From NCBI RefSeq assembly GCF_030440575.1, contig NZ_CP047189.1, forward strand, positions 186,001 to 250,000: a stretch of DNA of 64,000 nt, in the 5' to 3' direction. Source of the DNA: Corynebacterium ciconiae DSM 44920 (GTDB lineage Bacteria > Actinomycetota > Actinomycetes > Mycobacteriales > Mycobacteriaceae). Each line of letters begins with the position of its first letter. Position 1 is the first letter of the stretch. Under the pieces are notes generated by a model, which was not told the DNA's origin, did no database searches, and saw nothing but the letters and a program-made list of their open reading frames with translations. Below, piece after piece: positions 17,567-26,240 of this stretch. The position numbers were made by a program, and so were the translations under genes.

Positions 17567-19540
17567 ATGAGTGCTGAAACCAAGTCCCTCGCAGTGGAAC
17601 AGCTGCAACGTGTGCTGCTGCCCAAGCGCGGCGAGCCGCGCGATGTGCGGATGCTCTACCTGATCGAATCGGAGCAAAACCCCGCCCGCGCCCGCTGGGA
17701 CAGCCGCACCGCCGTGACGATCCCCGAGGGCTGCGAGGTCTCCTTCCAGACCTACTTCAATGCCTTCCCCGCCAGCTATTGGCGGCGCTGGTCGCAGCTG
17801 GATTCCGTGGTACTGCGCCTGGAGATGGATGGCGATGCCCGCATCGATGTCTACCGTTCGAAGATCGATGGTGCCCGTATCGCTGTCGATGGCGGGCTCA
17901 GCGAGGGCGGCGTGATCGAGCTTGAATGCTCCCTCGCCCCCTTCGAGGACGGCGGCTGGCTGTGGTTCGACGTCACCAGCGACAGCGAGGTGACCATCAC
18001 CAAGGCTGGCTGGTACGCTCCCTGCGCCCCGCAGCCGCAGGTCATGCCCGATGGCAGCACCGTGGGCCCCTTCGAGCCGCGCGTGACCGTGGGCATTCCC
18101 ACCTTCAACCGCCCCGCCGATGCGGTGGCTGCCCTCGAGGCGCTGGCCAGCGATCCGGACGTGGATGCGGTGATCGACACCGTCATCATGCCCGATCAGG
18201 GCTCTCAGCACCCGGCGGATGAACCCGGCTATGCCGATGCCGTGGCCGCCTTTGGTGATCGCTTCTTTGAGTTCCGCCAGGGCAATCTTGGCGGCTCCGG
18301 CGGGTACTCCCGCATCATGTACGAAGCCCTGGGCGGGGCCGATGGCACTGGTGCCGCCGGCGAGAAGAAATCGCCCTACATCGTCTACATGGATGATGAC
18401 ATTGCGATTGAGCCCGACTCGGTGCTGCGCGCATTGCAGGTGGCGCGCTACGCCACCTCCCCGATTCTGGTGGGCGGGCAGATGCTCAACCTGCAGGAGC
18501 GCTCCCATCTGCACTCCATGGGCGAGGTGATCGACCGTTCCATTTTCATGTGGACCTCCGCTCCCTTCGTGCACTATGACCACGATTTCGCGAAAAACCC
18601 GCTGAGCGATCGCGGTAGCTTCGGCGATAAGCCCGGCACCCCGAACTCCTGTGACCTGCACCGTCGCATCGACGTGGACTACAACGGCTGGTGGATGTGC
18701 ATGATCCCGCGGGTGGTAGCCGAGGAGATCGGCCAGCCGTTGCCGCTGTTCATCAAGTGGGACGACGCCGAGTTCGGCCTGCGTGCCGGCAATCACGGCT
18801 ATCCCACCGCCACCTGGCCAGGCGTGGCCATCTGGCACATGGCCTGGTCCGATAAGGACGATGCCATCGATTGGCAGGCTTATTTCCACCTGCGCAACCG
18901 GCTGATTGTGGCTGCCCTCAACCACGAGGGGTCCGTGGACGGCATCATCAAGTCCATGCGCAAGGCCACCCTTAAGCACCTCATGTGCTTGGAGTATTCC
19001 ACCGTGGCCATCCAGAACGAGGCCATGAAGGACTTCTTGGCCGGCCCAGAGCGGCTCTTCGATATCCTCGAGTCCTCGCTGCCGCGCATTCAGAAGATCC
19101 GCAAGGACTACCCAGACGCGGTGGTACTACCCACCGCCGCTGAGCTACCCAAGGCCACCGGCATTCCTGGGGTTCCCACTCGCGACATCGGTGGCCGTCT
19201 CGCCCCGTTGAAGAAGGCGGTGTGGCTGGCCAAGGGCATCAAGCACTCGCTGTCGAAGGAGGACGACACCCACCACGAGGTGCCGCAGGCTAATCTCTCG
19301 CCGATTGAGGCCCGTTGGTTCTCCCTCTCGCGGGTGGATGGAGCCACCGTGACCACCGCCGATGGCAGGGGAGTGGTCTACCGCAAGCGCGACCGTGCCA
19401 AGGCTAAGGCCCTGCTCGATGAATCCCGCAGCCTGCAGAAGGAAGTGGCCGAGCGCTTCGATGAACTGCGTAGCCTCTACCGGGAGCACCACGAGGTGCT
19501 CACCTCTCGCGAGGCATGGGGGCAGATCTTCGATGAGTAA
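17567..19540 (+). CDS. glfT2: Galactofuranosyltransferase GlfT2
   Basis: A 657-residue bifunctional enzyme that builds most of the galactan with alternating beta-1,5 and beta-1,6 linkages from UDP-Galf, at the cytoplasmic face of the membrane. It has an N-terminal beta-sandwich (to about 150), a GT-A domain (about 170-430) with the metal-binding DDD at 276-278 (YIVYMDDDIAIEP), the catalytic WDDAE at 398-402 (D399/D400) and a WHMAW histidine at 424, then helical C-terminal domains. Length and motifs match GlfT2. It is the first gene of a translationally coupled operon with the PAP2 phosphatase and ubiA. Confidence 0.97.
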   Translation: MSAETKSLAVEQLQRVLLPKRGEPRDVRMLYLIESEQNPARARWDSRTAVTIPEGCEVSFQTYFNAFPASYWRRWSQLDSVVLRLEMDGDARIDVYRSKIDGARIAVDGGLSEGGVIELECSLAPFEDGGWLWFDVTSDSEVTITKAGWYAPCAPQPQVMPDGSTVGPFEPRVTVGIPTFNRPADAVAALEALASDPDVDAVIDTVIMPDQGSQHPADEPGYADAVAAFGDRFFEFRQGNLGGSGGYSRIMYEALGGADGTGAAGEKKSPYIVYMDDDIAIEPDSVLRALQVARYATSPILVGGQMLNLQERSHLHSMGEVIDRSIFMWTSAPFVHYDHDFAKNPLSDRGSFGDKPGTPNSCDLHRRIDVDYNGWWMCMIPRVVAEEIGQPLPLFIKWDDAEFGLRAGNHGYPTATWPGVAIWHMAWSDKDDAIDWQAYFHLRNRLIVAALNHEGSVDGIIKSMRKATLKHLMCLEYSTVAIQNEAMKDFLAGPERLFDILESSLPRIQKIRKDYPDAVVLPTAAELPKATGIPGVPTRDIGGRLAPLKKAVWLAKGIKHSLSKEDDTHHEVPQANLSPIEARWFSLSRVDGATVTTADGRGVVYRKRDRAKAKALLDESRSLQKEVAERFDELRSLYREHHEVLTSREAWGQIFDE

Positions 19541-20051
19541 GGTCGAAGCAGACATTCTGGTGGCTATCCAGAAGCGGCTTTTCGACGCTCCCCTGGTGCT
19601 TCCCCTCGCCCGTGGCATGTCCCTTTTCGGCGAGCATGCCGCCGGTTGGATGGGCTCGGGGCTAGTCCTGGCCGCCGTGGATCAACGCCGCCGCGGCCGG
19701 TGGCTGGGGCTGAGTACCGCCGCTTTCTGCTCCCATGCTGCCAGTGTGATTATTAAGCGCATTGTGCGCCGCCGCCGGCCGCATGATGATCGGATCCGAA
19801 TTGGCGTGGGCACCCCCTCGCGCTTAAGCTTCCCCTCGTCGCATTCGACCTCCACCACCGCCGCGCTGGCCTATGCCGCCCACGTCACGGGCTCGCCCGC
19901 GCCGCTGGTCGGGGTGCCGCTCATGATGGCCTCGCGACTCGTCCTAGGGGTGCACTATCCCACGGACGTGGCCGCTGGTGCCGCCTTGGGGTGGCTCAGT
20001 GCGGAGCTGGTGGAGACGCTGCTAGAGGACAAGCTGAAGGAGATAGTATGA
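19533..20051 (+). CDS. PAP2-family phosphatase, likely decaprenyl-phosphoryl-5-phosphoribose phosphatase
   Basis: A 172-residue membrane protein with all three PAP2 motifs: KRIVRRRRPHDD, PSSHSTSTTAAL and SRLVLGVHYPTDV. In mycobacteria the homologue next to ubiA (Rv3807c) is assigned the dephosphorylation of decaprenyl-phosphoryl-5-phosphoribose, the step after UbiA. It starts inside the last codons of glfT2 (8-base overlap) and overlaps ubiA by four bases. The in-frame open stretch upstream to 19362 is antisense-free but non-homologous. Confidence 0.9.
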   Translation: MSKVEADILVAIQKRLFDAPLVLPLARGMSLFGEHAAGWMGSGLVLAAVDQRRRGRWLGLSTAAFCSHAASVIIKRIVRRRRPHDDRIRIGVGTPSRLSFPSSHSTSTTAALAYAAHVTGSPAPLVGVPLMMASRLVLGVHYPTDVAAGAALGWLSAELVETLLEDKLKEIV

Positions 20052-21058
20052 CGAGCGCCGAGGCCCACGAAGCTGGTCCCGCAGACCAGGACACCGGCCT
20101 AATCGGCTCAGAACCACACACCCGCGGCTTGGACGTGGGCTCCCAGCACCAGCCGCCCCGCAATCTGCTGGACGGCATGATCAAGGCGCTGCGCCCAAAG
20201 CAGTGGGTGAAAAACGTGCTCGTGGTGGCCGCCCCCTTGGCCGCCGGAGTGGAGGCCTTCAATGCGACCACCTTGTGCGATATCGTGATCGCTTTCGCCG
20301 TGTTCTGCATGGCTGCCTCCTCGATTTACTTGGTGAATGACGCCCGCGATGTGGAGGCCGACCGCGAGCACCCCGTCAAGCGTTTCCGCCCGATCGCCGC
20401 CGGCGTCCTGCCGGTGGGCGTGGCCTATGGCATGGCGCTGGCGCTCATTCTCGGCGCGGTGGGGGTCTCGCTGCTGGCGACCTCGGGCGCAAACCTCGCC
20501 GTGGTGGTGGCCGTCTACATTGTGCTGCAGCTGGGCTACTGCTTCGGTTGGAAGCACCAGCCGGTCATCGATATCGCGCTGGTGTCCTCTGGGTTCATGC
20601 TGCGTGCTATGGCCGGCGGTGTGGCCGCCAATATCGCCTTGTCCCAGTGGTTCTTGCTGGTGGCGGCCTTCGGCTCGCTCTTCATGGCCGGCGGTAAGCG
20701 CTATGCCGAGTACCTGCTGGCCCAAGAGACCGGGGCGAAGATTCGCAAGTCGCTGCAGGGCTACACCCCCACCTATCTACGTTTCGTGTGGCAGATGGCG
20801 GCCACGGCTGTGATTATCTGCTACGCCCTCTGGGGATTCCAGATGGCGCAGGCCTCTGATGGTGATGGTTCGGTGTGGTATCAGATCTCGATGGTGCCGT
20901 TCACAGTTGCCATCATGCGCTATGCCTCCGATATTGACCGCGGTGAGGGCGGCGCCCCTGATGAGGTGGCGTTGCGGGACCGGCCGCTGCAAACCCTGGC
21001 CGTGCTGTGGATCCTGTGCATTGTTTTGGCTGTCTACTTAGCCCCTGGAACCCTCTAA
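20048..21058 (+). CDS. ubiA: Decaprenyl-phosphate phosphoribosyltransferase
   Basis: A 336-residue polytopic prenyltransferase-fold protein that transfers 5-phosphoribose from PRPP to decaprenyl phosphate, the first committed step to the arabinose donor. Seen: the Asp-rich motif NDARDVEADREHPVKRFRPI after TM2, and the conserved LRPKQWVKNVLVVAAPLAAG before it. About nine hydrophobic segments are present. The N-terminal 40 residues are a poorly conserved acidic extension. It is the last gene of the glfT2 operon and is followed by two terminator-like hairpins. Confidence 0.95.
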   Translation: MTSAEAHEAGPADQDTGLIGSEPHTRGLDVGSQHQPPRNLLDGMIKALRPKQWVKNVLVVAAPLAAGVEAFNATTLCDIVIAFAVFCMAASSIYLVNDARDVEADREHPVKRFRPIAAGVLPVGVAYGMALALILGAVGVSLLATSGANLAVVVAVYIVLQLGYCFGWKHQPVIDIALVSSGFMLRAMAGGVAANIALSQWFLLVAAFGSLFMAGGKRYAEYLLAQETGAKIRKSLQGYTPTYLRFVWQMAATAVIICYALWGFQMAQASDGDGSVWYQISMVPFTVAIMRYASDIDRGEGGAPDEVALRDRPLQTLAVLWILCIVLAVYLAPGTL

Positions 21059-21369
21059 GGCGTGGGATTCCGCATACTCTTTTCACTTAAGAGGAGCTGA
21101 GTTGAATCTCAGCTTTCGGGCAGGATATGCGCAGTATCTGCGCTTTTAACTTACGGTTCCCTCGGCTTCCGGCGGCACTTTTCTTGTGGACGACCTGCTT
21201 TTCTATGGTGTAGCGTCTAGCTGTGTAACAAATGTGTCACGGTAATCGATTCATTCTGTGGACGCGCTACCCCTATGCCCATCGTGCTGTGGGGACGTAG
21301 GACGCCTAGCTGCCAGATGACGGGCTGGGTGCACGACTGACAGTGAGTTAAGACTTTTCTAGGAGAACC
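21059..21369. other. Intergenic region ubiA-cmt1
   Basis: 311 bases without a gene: the ubiA terminators first, then a less GC-rich region that must hold the promoter of the mycolyltransferase gene. No canonical -35/-10 pair is certain. Confidence 0.6.
21095..21147 (+). terminator. Tandem terminator-like hairpins after ubiA
   Basis: First hairpin: AGCTGAG/CTCAGCT with a 6-base loop, then TTT. Second hairpin: GCGCAG/CTGCGC with a 3-base loop, followed by TTTT. Together they separate the glfT2 operon from the mycolyltransferase gene. Confidence 0.7.
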
Positions 21370-22398
21370 ATGAATATTGCAGCCTCGCTGCGACGCAGTG
21401 GACGCACCATCGTCGCTGTGTTGTTGGCCCTCTGCACTGCGCTTGGTGTCATGGTGGCAACCAGCTCGAACGCCCAGGCCGGCAACCGTGACTGGTTGCG
21501 CCCCGACAGTACCGGGCACTGCGTATGGGATGGCGCCAAGCACTGGATTCAGCGGTGCGATGTCTACTCCTCGGCCATGGGCCGAAACGTTCCAGTGCAG
21601 ATTCAGCCCGCGGGCCGTGGCGGCAACGCTGGCCTGTACATGCTTGATGGCATGCGTGCCCTTGATACGGACAATGCGTGGGTCTTCGAGACCGGCGCGC
21701 CGAAGCTCTTTCTTAATGACAACATCACTCTCGTGATGCCGGTGGGTGGCGCAGGCTCCTTCTATACCGACTGGCACGGCGATGCCACCATTGATCCCAC
21801 CAAGTACGTGAACTACAAGTGGGACACCTTCCTCTCTCAGGAGCTGCCCAACTACTTGGCTGCTCACTTTGGTGTGGCTCGGAACAACAACGCCGTGATT
21901 GGCCTGTCCATGGGGGGCACTGCCGCCATGAACCTGGCTGCTAATCACCCCGATCGCTTCCGTCAGGTGGCATCGTTCTCCGGCTACCTGACTCAGACCA
22001 TGCCGGGCATGGACATTCTGCTGGGTCTGGCCCTGCTGGATGTGGGCGGCTACAACATCATGAACATGTACTCCTCCTTGGTGGACCCCCGCCGCATGGC
22101 CGAGGACCCCTTCCTCAACATGGATAGGCTCCGCGCGAACGGCACCAATGTCTACATTTCGGCCGCCACCGGTATTCCGGATATTCGCCGCGGCTTGCCG
22201 CCGAATGTGATTGCCGCCGGCGGTTTGCTGGAGGCCAGTGCGCTGGCATCCACCCGCATGTGGGAGGCCAAGGCTCGTGCCTCTGGTTTGAACTTCACCA
22301 CAAATTTCCCGCTCATTGGTATTCACGATTGGGCCCAGTGGAACTTCCAGCTGCACCAGTCTGAGGGCTGGATCTTGGACGGCATGCGCGCCCGCTAG
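21370..22398 (+). CDS. cmt1: Secreted mycolyltransferase (antigen 85 family)
   Basis: A 342-residue exported alpha/beta hydrolase that transfers mycolates between trehalose monomycolates and to arabinogalactan. The signal peptide covers about residues 1-38 with cleavage near SNAQAG. The catalytic core has the nucleophile Ser180 in VIGLSMGGTAAMNL and the histidine at 319 (IGIHDWAQW). The oxyanion-side LYMLDGMRALDTDNAW and TLVMPVGGAGSFYTDW are classic Ag85 segments. An AGGAGA ribosome site lies just before the ATG. It sits between ubiA and cop1, the cmt1 position in C. glutamicum, on which the symbol rests. A strong terminator follows, so it is monocistronic. Confidence 0.92.
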   Translation: MNIAASLRRSGRTIVAVLLALCTALGVMVATSSNAQAGNRDWLRPDSTGHCVWDGAKHWIQRCDVYSSAMGRNVPVQIQPAGRGGNAGLYMLDGMRALDTDNAWVFETGAPKLFLNDNITLVMPVGGAGSFYTDWHGDATIDPTKYVNYKWDTFLSQELPNYLAAHFGVARNNNAVIGLSMGGTAAMNLAANHPDRFRQVASFSGYLTQTMPGMDILLGLALLDVGGYNIMNMYSSLVDPRRMAEDPFLNMDRLRANGTNVYISAATGIPDIRRGLPPNVIAAGGLLEASALASTRMWEAKARASGLNFTTNFPLIGIHDWAQWNFQLHQSEGWILDGMRAR

Positions 22399-22421
22399 CC
22401 CGCATCCGCACCGTGACACCA

Positions 22422-22470
22422 CCCGCCTTCTGTGTTCGAGAGAGGCTCGGCCGCAGGAGGCGGGTTTTTT
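22422..22470 (+). terminator. Rho-independent terminator of cmt1
   Basis: CCCGCCT/AGGCGGG arms with a structured loop, followed by six T residues. Confidence 0.85.
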
Positions 22471-22511
22471 ATGCCTAGCGTGCACTTTTTCCGCAGCGGT
22501 GGCGTGTCGCT

Positions 22512-22548
22512 GAACTTAAAGTCTAAAGTTATACTTAAACTAACTTCT
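22512..22548 (+). promoter_or_regulatory. AT-rich promoter/operator region of cop1
   Basis: Two direct copies of ACTTAAA begin at 22514 and 22533 (19 bases apart), interleaved with AACTT/AAGTT inverted half sites at 22513, 22526 and 22542. A TATACT hexamer at 22530-22535 could be the -10, giving a leader of roughly 190 bases. The base composition is unlike the surroundings. Confidence 0.45.
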
Positions 22549-22733
22549 CAATGCGCACCGAGCGTGCGCCGGAAGAGGGGAACTTCCGGCTCCGCCAGGT
22601 GGAGAGATCTGGGCCGATCGACACTGCCGCCCGTTTCTCGCATACACTAAGTCCACATTGCGTGCTCGCACCGTCTATCGCGGGCTGTCCACCATTAGCA
22701 CTAGGTTTCACCACGCCGCTTAAAGGAAAGCAC

Positions 22734-24659
22734 ATGTTCAACTCGACTTCTGCTCCTCGCACTGGCACGTCGCGACGTTCCCTCAAGATTGCGCTCGCAG
22801 CCATCCCTACTTCGATTGCTCTTGCCGTCACCGTGCTGCCTGCCCCGCAGGCTCAGGCGCAGACGCCCGGCTCGAGCCTGAGCTCCTCCGGTTTTACCGA
22901 TTCCTTGCGTCCCGAGGGCACTCCGCCGCGCACTCCGGTGCGCACCGAGTTCCCCGAGATCAACGGCCTGCCCGAGGGCGTGAGCGTGGACAAGGTGGAG
23001 TACCTGAGCGATCGTCACATCAAGATGTACATCAACTCCGCCGCAATGCCCGGCAAGCCGATCCCGGTGCAGGTACTGCTGGCTCGCGATTGGTATGCCA
23101 ACCCGGATGCCACCTTTCCCTCCTTGTGGGCGCTCGACGGCATGCGCGCTCGCGATGATGAGTCCGGCTGGACCATCGAAACCGACATCGAGCAGTTCTA
23201 CGCCGACAAGAACGTGAATGTGGTGATGCCGGTGGGCGGCGAGTCCTCCTTCTACTCGGACTGGCAGCAGCCGGACAACGGCAAGCACTACATGTGGGAA
23301 ACCTTCCTCACCCAAGAGATGGCCGCAGTGCTCAAGGAGGGTTTCCGCACCAATGACCAGCGTGCCGTGGTGGGCCTGTCCATGGGCGGCACCGCCGCGT
23401 TCAACCTGGCACAGCACCGCCCGGACCTCTTCCGCTTCGCCGGTTCTTTCTCGGGCTACCTCGACACCACCACCATCGGTATGCCGGAGGCCATTACCGC
23501 CGCACTCGTGGATGCCGGCGGCTATAACGCCACCAAGATGTGGGGCCCTTTCTATAGCCAGGATTGGATCGACCACGATCCTAAGCTGGGTATCGAGGCC
23601 ATGAAGGACATGAAGGTCTACGTCTCCGCTGGTTCGGGTCGGGCCACCACCGCCGCCGATCAGCAGAACTACGCCGGCCAGGGGCTGGAGGTCCTCTCCC
23701 GCCTGAGCTCTCAGACCTTCGTGAACAAGGCCAAGCAGGCCAATGTGGATGTGATCACCAAGTTCCGTGACTCCGGTGTGCACGCTTGGCCCTACTGGCA
23801 GTTCGAGATGAAAAACGCGTGGCCGCAGATTGCGGACGCTCTCGGCATGTCCAAGGACGATCGTGGCATTGAGTGCATCACCCAAGGTGCGATCGGCGAA
23901 GTGACCAAGTCGGGTCGCTGGGGCGATTGCGTGACCAACGAATACCCTGTGGCCGGCGGCGTGGCCCAGGACTTCCGTGACGGCCGTGCCTACTGGTCCG
24001 AGAAGACTGGTGCATGGGTGCTTAATGGCCGCATCAGCGCTCGCTATTCCGAGATCGGTGGCCCGAGCTCCTGGCTCGGCTTCCCGAAGACCCACGAGCT
24101 CCCCACCCCTGACAAGGTGGGCCGCTTCAACCACTTTGAGAATGGCTCCATCTACTGGACGCCGAAGACCGGCGCCGTGGCCGTGCCCGCCGATATTGTG
24201 CGCGAGTGGGGCAAGGGCGGCTACGAGACCGGCCGTCTGGGCTACCCGGTGGCAGAGCCTGTGGCCGTGGGCGATGGCCTGATGCAGCAGTTCGAGGGTG
24301 GCGTCATCGCCCGTACCCCGGACAATCGCACCGTCACCGTGATCGGTGCGATCGCCCAGAAGCTCAAGGATGCCGGACTGGGCGATGCCGGTATCGGCAC
24401 CCCCACCGCCCCGGAGCGTCTCATTCCCGGTGGCGCCCTGCAGGAGTTCACCGGTGGCGTGATCTACTGGAGCCCCAAGACCGGCGCGCACATTATCAAG
24501 AACGGCCCCATTCGGGATCACTGGTCCCAGCAGAATTGGGAGACCGGCCCGCTCGGGTGGCCTACCGGTGACACCGAGGACATTCCGGCCGGTGGCCAGC
24601 GCCAGACCTTCGAGGGCGGCACCCTCGAGGCTGTCAACGGCACCGTGGTGAAGAAGTAA
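22734..24659 (+). CDS. cop1: Secreted mycolyltransferase with C-terminal LGFP repeats (PS1/Cop1 type)
   Basis: A 641-residue exported enzyme. The signal peptide ends near residue 43 (PQAQAQ). The Ag85-like domain (about 60-370) has nucleophile Ser216 (VVGLSMGGTAAFNL) and histidine at about 350 (SGVHAWPYWQFEM). Four LGFP repeats fill the C-terminus (about 390-640), for example SSWLGFPKTHE, TGRLGYPVAEP and TGPLGWPTGDTE. The repeats are thought to hold the enzyme in the cell wall core. It makes trehalose dimycolate and mycolylates arabinogalactan. The start is the ATG at 22734 with AAAGGAAAG upstream. The lipoprotein and lipase genes follow closely. Confidence 0.95.
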   Translation: MFNSTSAPRTGTSRRSLKIALAAIPTSIALAVTVLPAPQAQAQTPGSSLSSSGFTDSLRPEGTPPRTPVRTEFPEINGLPEGVSVDKVEYLSDRHIKMYINSAAMPGKPIPVQVLLARDWYANPDATFPSLWALDGMRARDDESGWTIETDIEQFYADKNVNVVMPVGGESSFYSDWQQPDNGKHYMWETFLTQEMAAVLKEGFRTNDQRAVVGLSMGGTAAFNLAQHRPDLFRFAGSFSGYLDTTTIGMPEAITAALVDAGGYNATKMWGPFYSQDWIDHDPKLGIEAMKDMKVYVSAGSGRATTAADQQNYAGQGLEVLSRLSSQTFVNKAKQANVDVITKFRDSGVHAWPYWQFEMKNAWPQIADALGMSKDDRGIECITQGAIGEVTKSGRWGDCVTNEYPVAGGVAQDFRDGRAYWSEKTGAWVLNGRISARYSEIGGPSSWLGFPKTHELPTPDKVGRFNHFENGSIYWTPKTGAVAVPADIVREWGKGGYETGRLGYPVAEPVAVGDGLMQQFEGGVIARTPDNRTVTVIGAIAQKLKDAGLGDAGIGTPTAPERLIPGGALQEFTGGVIYWSPKTGAHIIKNGPIRDHWSQQNWETGPLGWPTGDTEDIPAGGQRQTFEGGTLEAVNGTVVKK

Positions 24660-24685
24660 GCGACGAGGGAAAGGGCGACTACACC

Positions 24686-25162
24686 ATGCTGAAACGTGCG
24701 GTTGTATGCCTCGCGGCACTGAGCGTGCTCGCCGGATGTGGCTCCTCCACCTCCGAGGCGCCGGATGACACCAAGGTGGAGTCCTTGCATCGCGAGCAGT
24801 CCACGGACGATAAGGACGCGGGCAAGGATAAGGATAGGAGCAAGGACGGAAAGTCGAGCGAGCCGAGCTCTCCCAGCGAGGAGGCTCCCGCTGACCAGAG
24901 TGCCCGCGAAATCGAGTCCATCCCCGGCGCCGAGCCGGGCGATCCCAAGGAGGTTGAGTTCTTCGAGGAGCTCAAGGGCATCGATGTTGAGGGGGTCGAG
25001 GATCAACTGGTGGCTACCGCCCAAGAGGTGTGCTCTGATGGTCGCGACTCGGTGCTGCTCAATGCTGTGGCCGGGCAGTTGGACCAGCAGGATCGTAGCG
25101 ACCTCAACGTGGAGCAGCTGGCGGATCGCATTGCGGAAGCCGCTGAGAAGGCGTACTGCTAG
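24686..25162 (+). CDS. Secreted lipoprotein with DUF732-like domain
   Basis: A 158-residue protein with a lipoprotein signal peptide: positive N-terminus, hydrophobic core, and lipobox LAGC with the lipidated cysteine near residue 18. A long charged, Lys/Asp/Ser-rich linker (about 30-80) follows. A small helical C-terminal domain with two cysteines (QEVCSDGRD... and terminal AYC) resembles the DUF732 fold, which is usually disulfide-closed. Function unknown. It lies 26 bases after cop1 and 5 bases before the cutinase-like gene, so it is co-transcribed with envelope lipid enzymes. Confidence 0.8.
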   Translation: MLKRAVVCLAALSVLAGCGSSTSEAPDDTKVESLHREQSTDDKDAGKDKDRSKDGKSSEPSSPSEEAPADQSAREIESIPGAEPGDPKEVEFFEELKGIDVEGVEDQLVATAQEVCSDGRDSVLLNAVAGQLDQQDRSDLNVEQLADRIAEAAEKAYC

Positions 25163-25167
25163 AGCCC

Positions 25168-26079
25168 ATGAAGAAGCTCCTCACAATCCTCGCCGTCGTC
25201 GTTGTGCTCGGCGTCATCTTGGTGGGCGTTGGCAATTGGCTCAGCGGCGACCACCAGGAGCCAGGGCAGCAGTCGCCTACCGCTGACTCCGCGAAGCCCG
25301 CCGATCCCGATGGCTGCCCCAGTGTGGAGTTCATCTCCGCCCCCGGCACGTGGGAATCGCGTGCGGACGATGATCCCGCGCATCCCAGCGCCAATGACAT
25401 GTCCTTCATGCTCAACATCTCCAGGCCTCTCGATGAGGCTTACGAGGATTCGGATGTGAAGGTGTGGACCTTGCCCTACACGGCACAGTTCCGCAACATT
25501 AACGCGCTCACTGAGATGAGCTATGACGACTCTCGGACAGAGGGGATCGACCGGCTCAATGCCGAGCTCGTGGCCACCCATGAGAAGTGCCCGAACACGG
25601 AGTTCATCCTGGCTGGCTTTTCCCAGGGGGCGGTGATCGTGGGCGATATCGTCTCCGATATCGGCAATGGCCGCGGAGTGATCCCGGCTGATCGCATCAA
25701 GGGCGCGGCGCTCATTGCCGATGGGCGTCGGGAGCCTGGGGTGGGTGTGGTGCCCGGCACTCAGGTTGGTGGTGTGGGCGCGGAGATCGCCCTGCACCCG
25801 CTCAACGCTGTGGTGCAACCGGTGGTGCCAGGCGCCACGATGCGCGGTAGTCGTGCCGGCGGTTTCGGGGTGCTCAATGATCGCGTGATGGACGTGTGTG
25901 CCCCTGATGATCCGGTGTGCGATGCTCCGCGCGATGTGCGCAATGCGCTCGAGCGAGCTCGGGCGATGATCGAGGTCAATGGGGTGCATGCGTGGTACGC
26001 ACAAAACGAATACGTGGTGCCCGGGACCACCGCCGATCAGTGGGCGGTGCAGTGGGCTAAGGATCTTATCGGCCACTGA
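25168..26079 (+). CDS. Cutinase-family lipase/thioesterase (Rv3802-like)
   Basis: A 303-residue membrane-anchored serine hydrolase with one N-terminal hydrophobic segment (about 4-22). The cutinase domain has the nucleophile Ser152 in LAGFSQGAVIVGDIV, a Cys50-Cys141 disulfide candidate, a second cysteine pair with the catalytic Asp in CAPDDPVCDA, and a histidine near HAWYAQNEYV. The M. tuberculosis homologue Rv3802c, in the same position beside fadD32-pks13, is an essential phospholipase A/thioesterase linked to mycolate homeostasis. It ends before a strong terminator. Confidence 0.88.
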   Translation: MKKLLTILAVVVVLGVILVGVGNWLSGDHQEPGQQSPTADSAKPADPDGCPSVEFISAPGTWESRADDDPAHPSANDMSFMLNISRPLDEAYEDSDVKVWTLPYTAQFRNINALTEMSYDDSRTEGIDRLNAELVATHEKCPNTEFILAGFSQGAVIVGDIVSDIGNGRGVIPADRIKGAALIADGRREPGVGVVPGTQVGGVGAEIALHPLNAVVQPVVPGATMRGSRAGGFGVLNDRVMDVCAPDDPVCDAPRDVRNALERARAMIEVNGVHAWYAQNEYVVPGTTADQWAVQWAKDLIGH

Positions 26080-26097
26080 TAGCGCGCAGCTCCGCAC

Positions 26098-26137
26098 AGC
26101 GGCGGCAGGGCAGGAACACGCCGAGCCGCCGCTTTTT
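26098..26137 (+). terminator. Rho-independent terminator of the cop1-lipoprotein-lipase operon
   Basis: Nine-base arms AGCGGCGGC/GCCGCCGCT with an 18-base loop, followed by a T tract. Confidence 0.85.
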
Positions 26138-26240
26138 GAATTTTTGCAACAAAAAGTAATAGTGTGGAAGCGGTAATCGACAATAACCACAGGAGCATCA
26201 CGCGTTTATCGCGCGTGCATCATCGACAGGGGTAAGGCCA

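Larger units (their letters stand above)
22399..22733. other. Intergenic region cmt1-cop1
   Basis: 335 bases holding the cmt1 terminator and then an unusually AT-rich stretch (about 22510-22550) with repeated ACTTAAA/AACTT half sites; see the separate regulatory entry. The open frame reaching into it from cop1 is not supported as coding. Confidence 0.6.

Noticed and set aside
21210..21245. CRP/GlxR-type site before cmt1
   Set aside because: GTGTAACAAATGTGTCAC looks dyad-like, but the spacing does not fit TGTGA-N6-TCACA.
22701..24719. A 672-codon minus-strand open frame across cop1
   Set aside because: Antisense shadow; low-complexity composition and no ribosome site, while the plus strand encodes a full mycolyltransferase with LGFP repeats.
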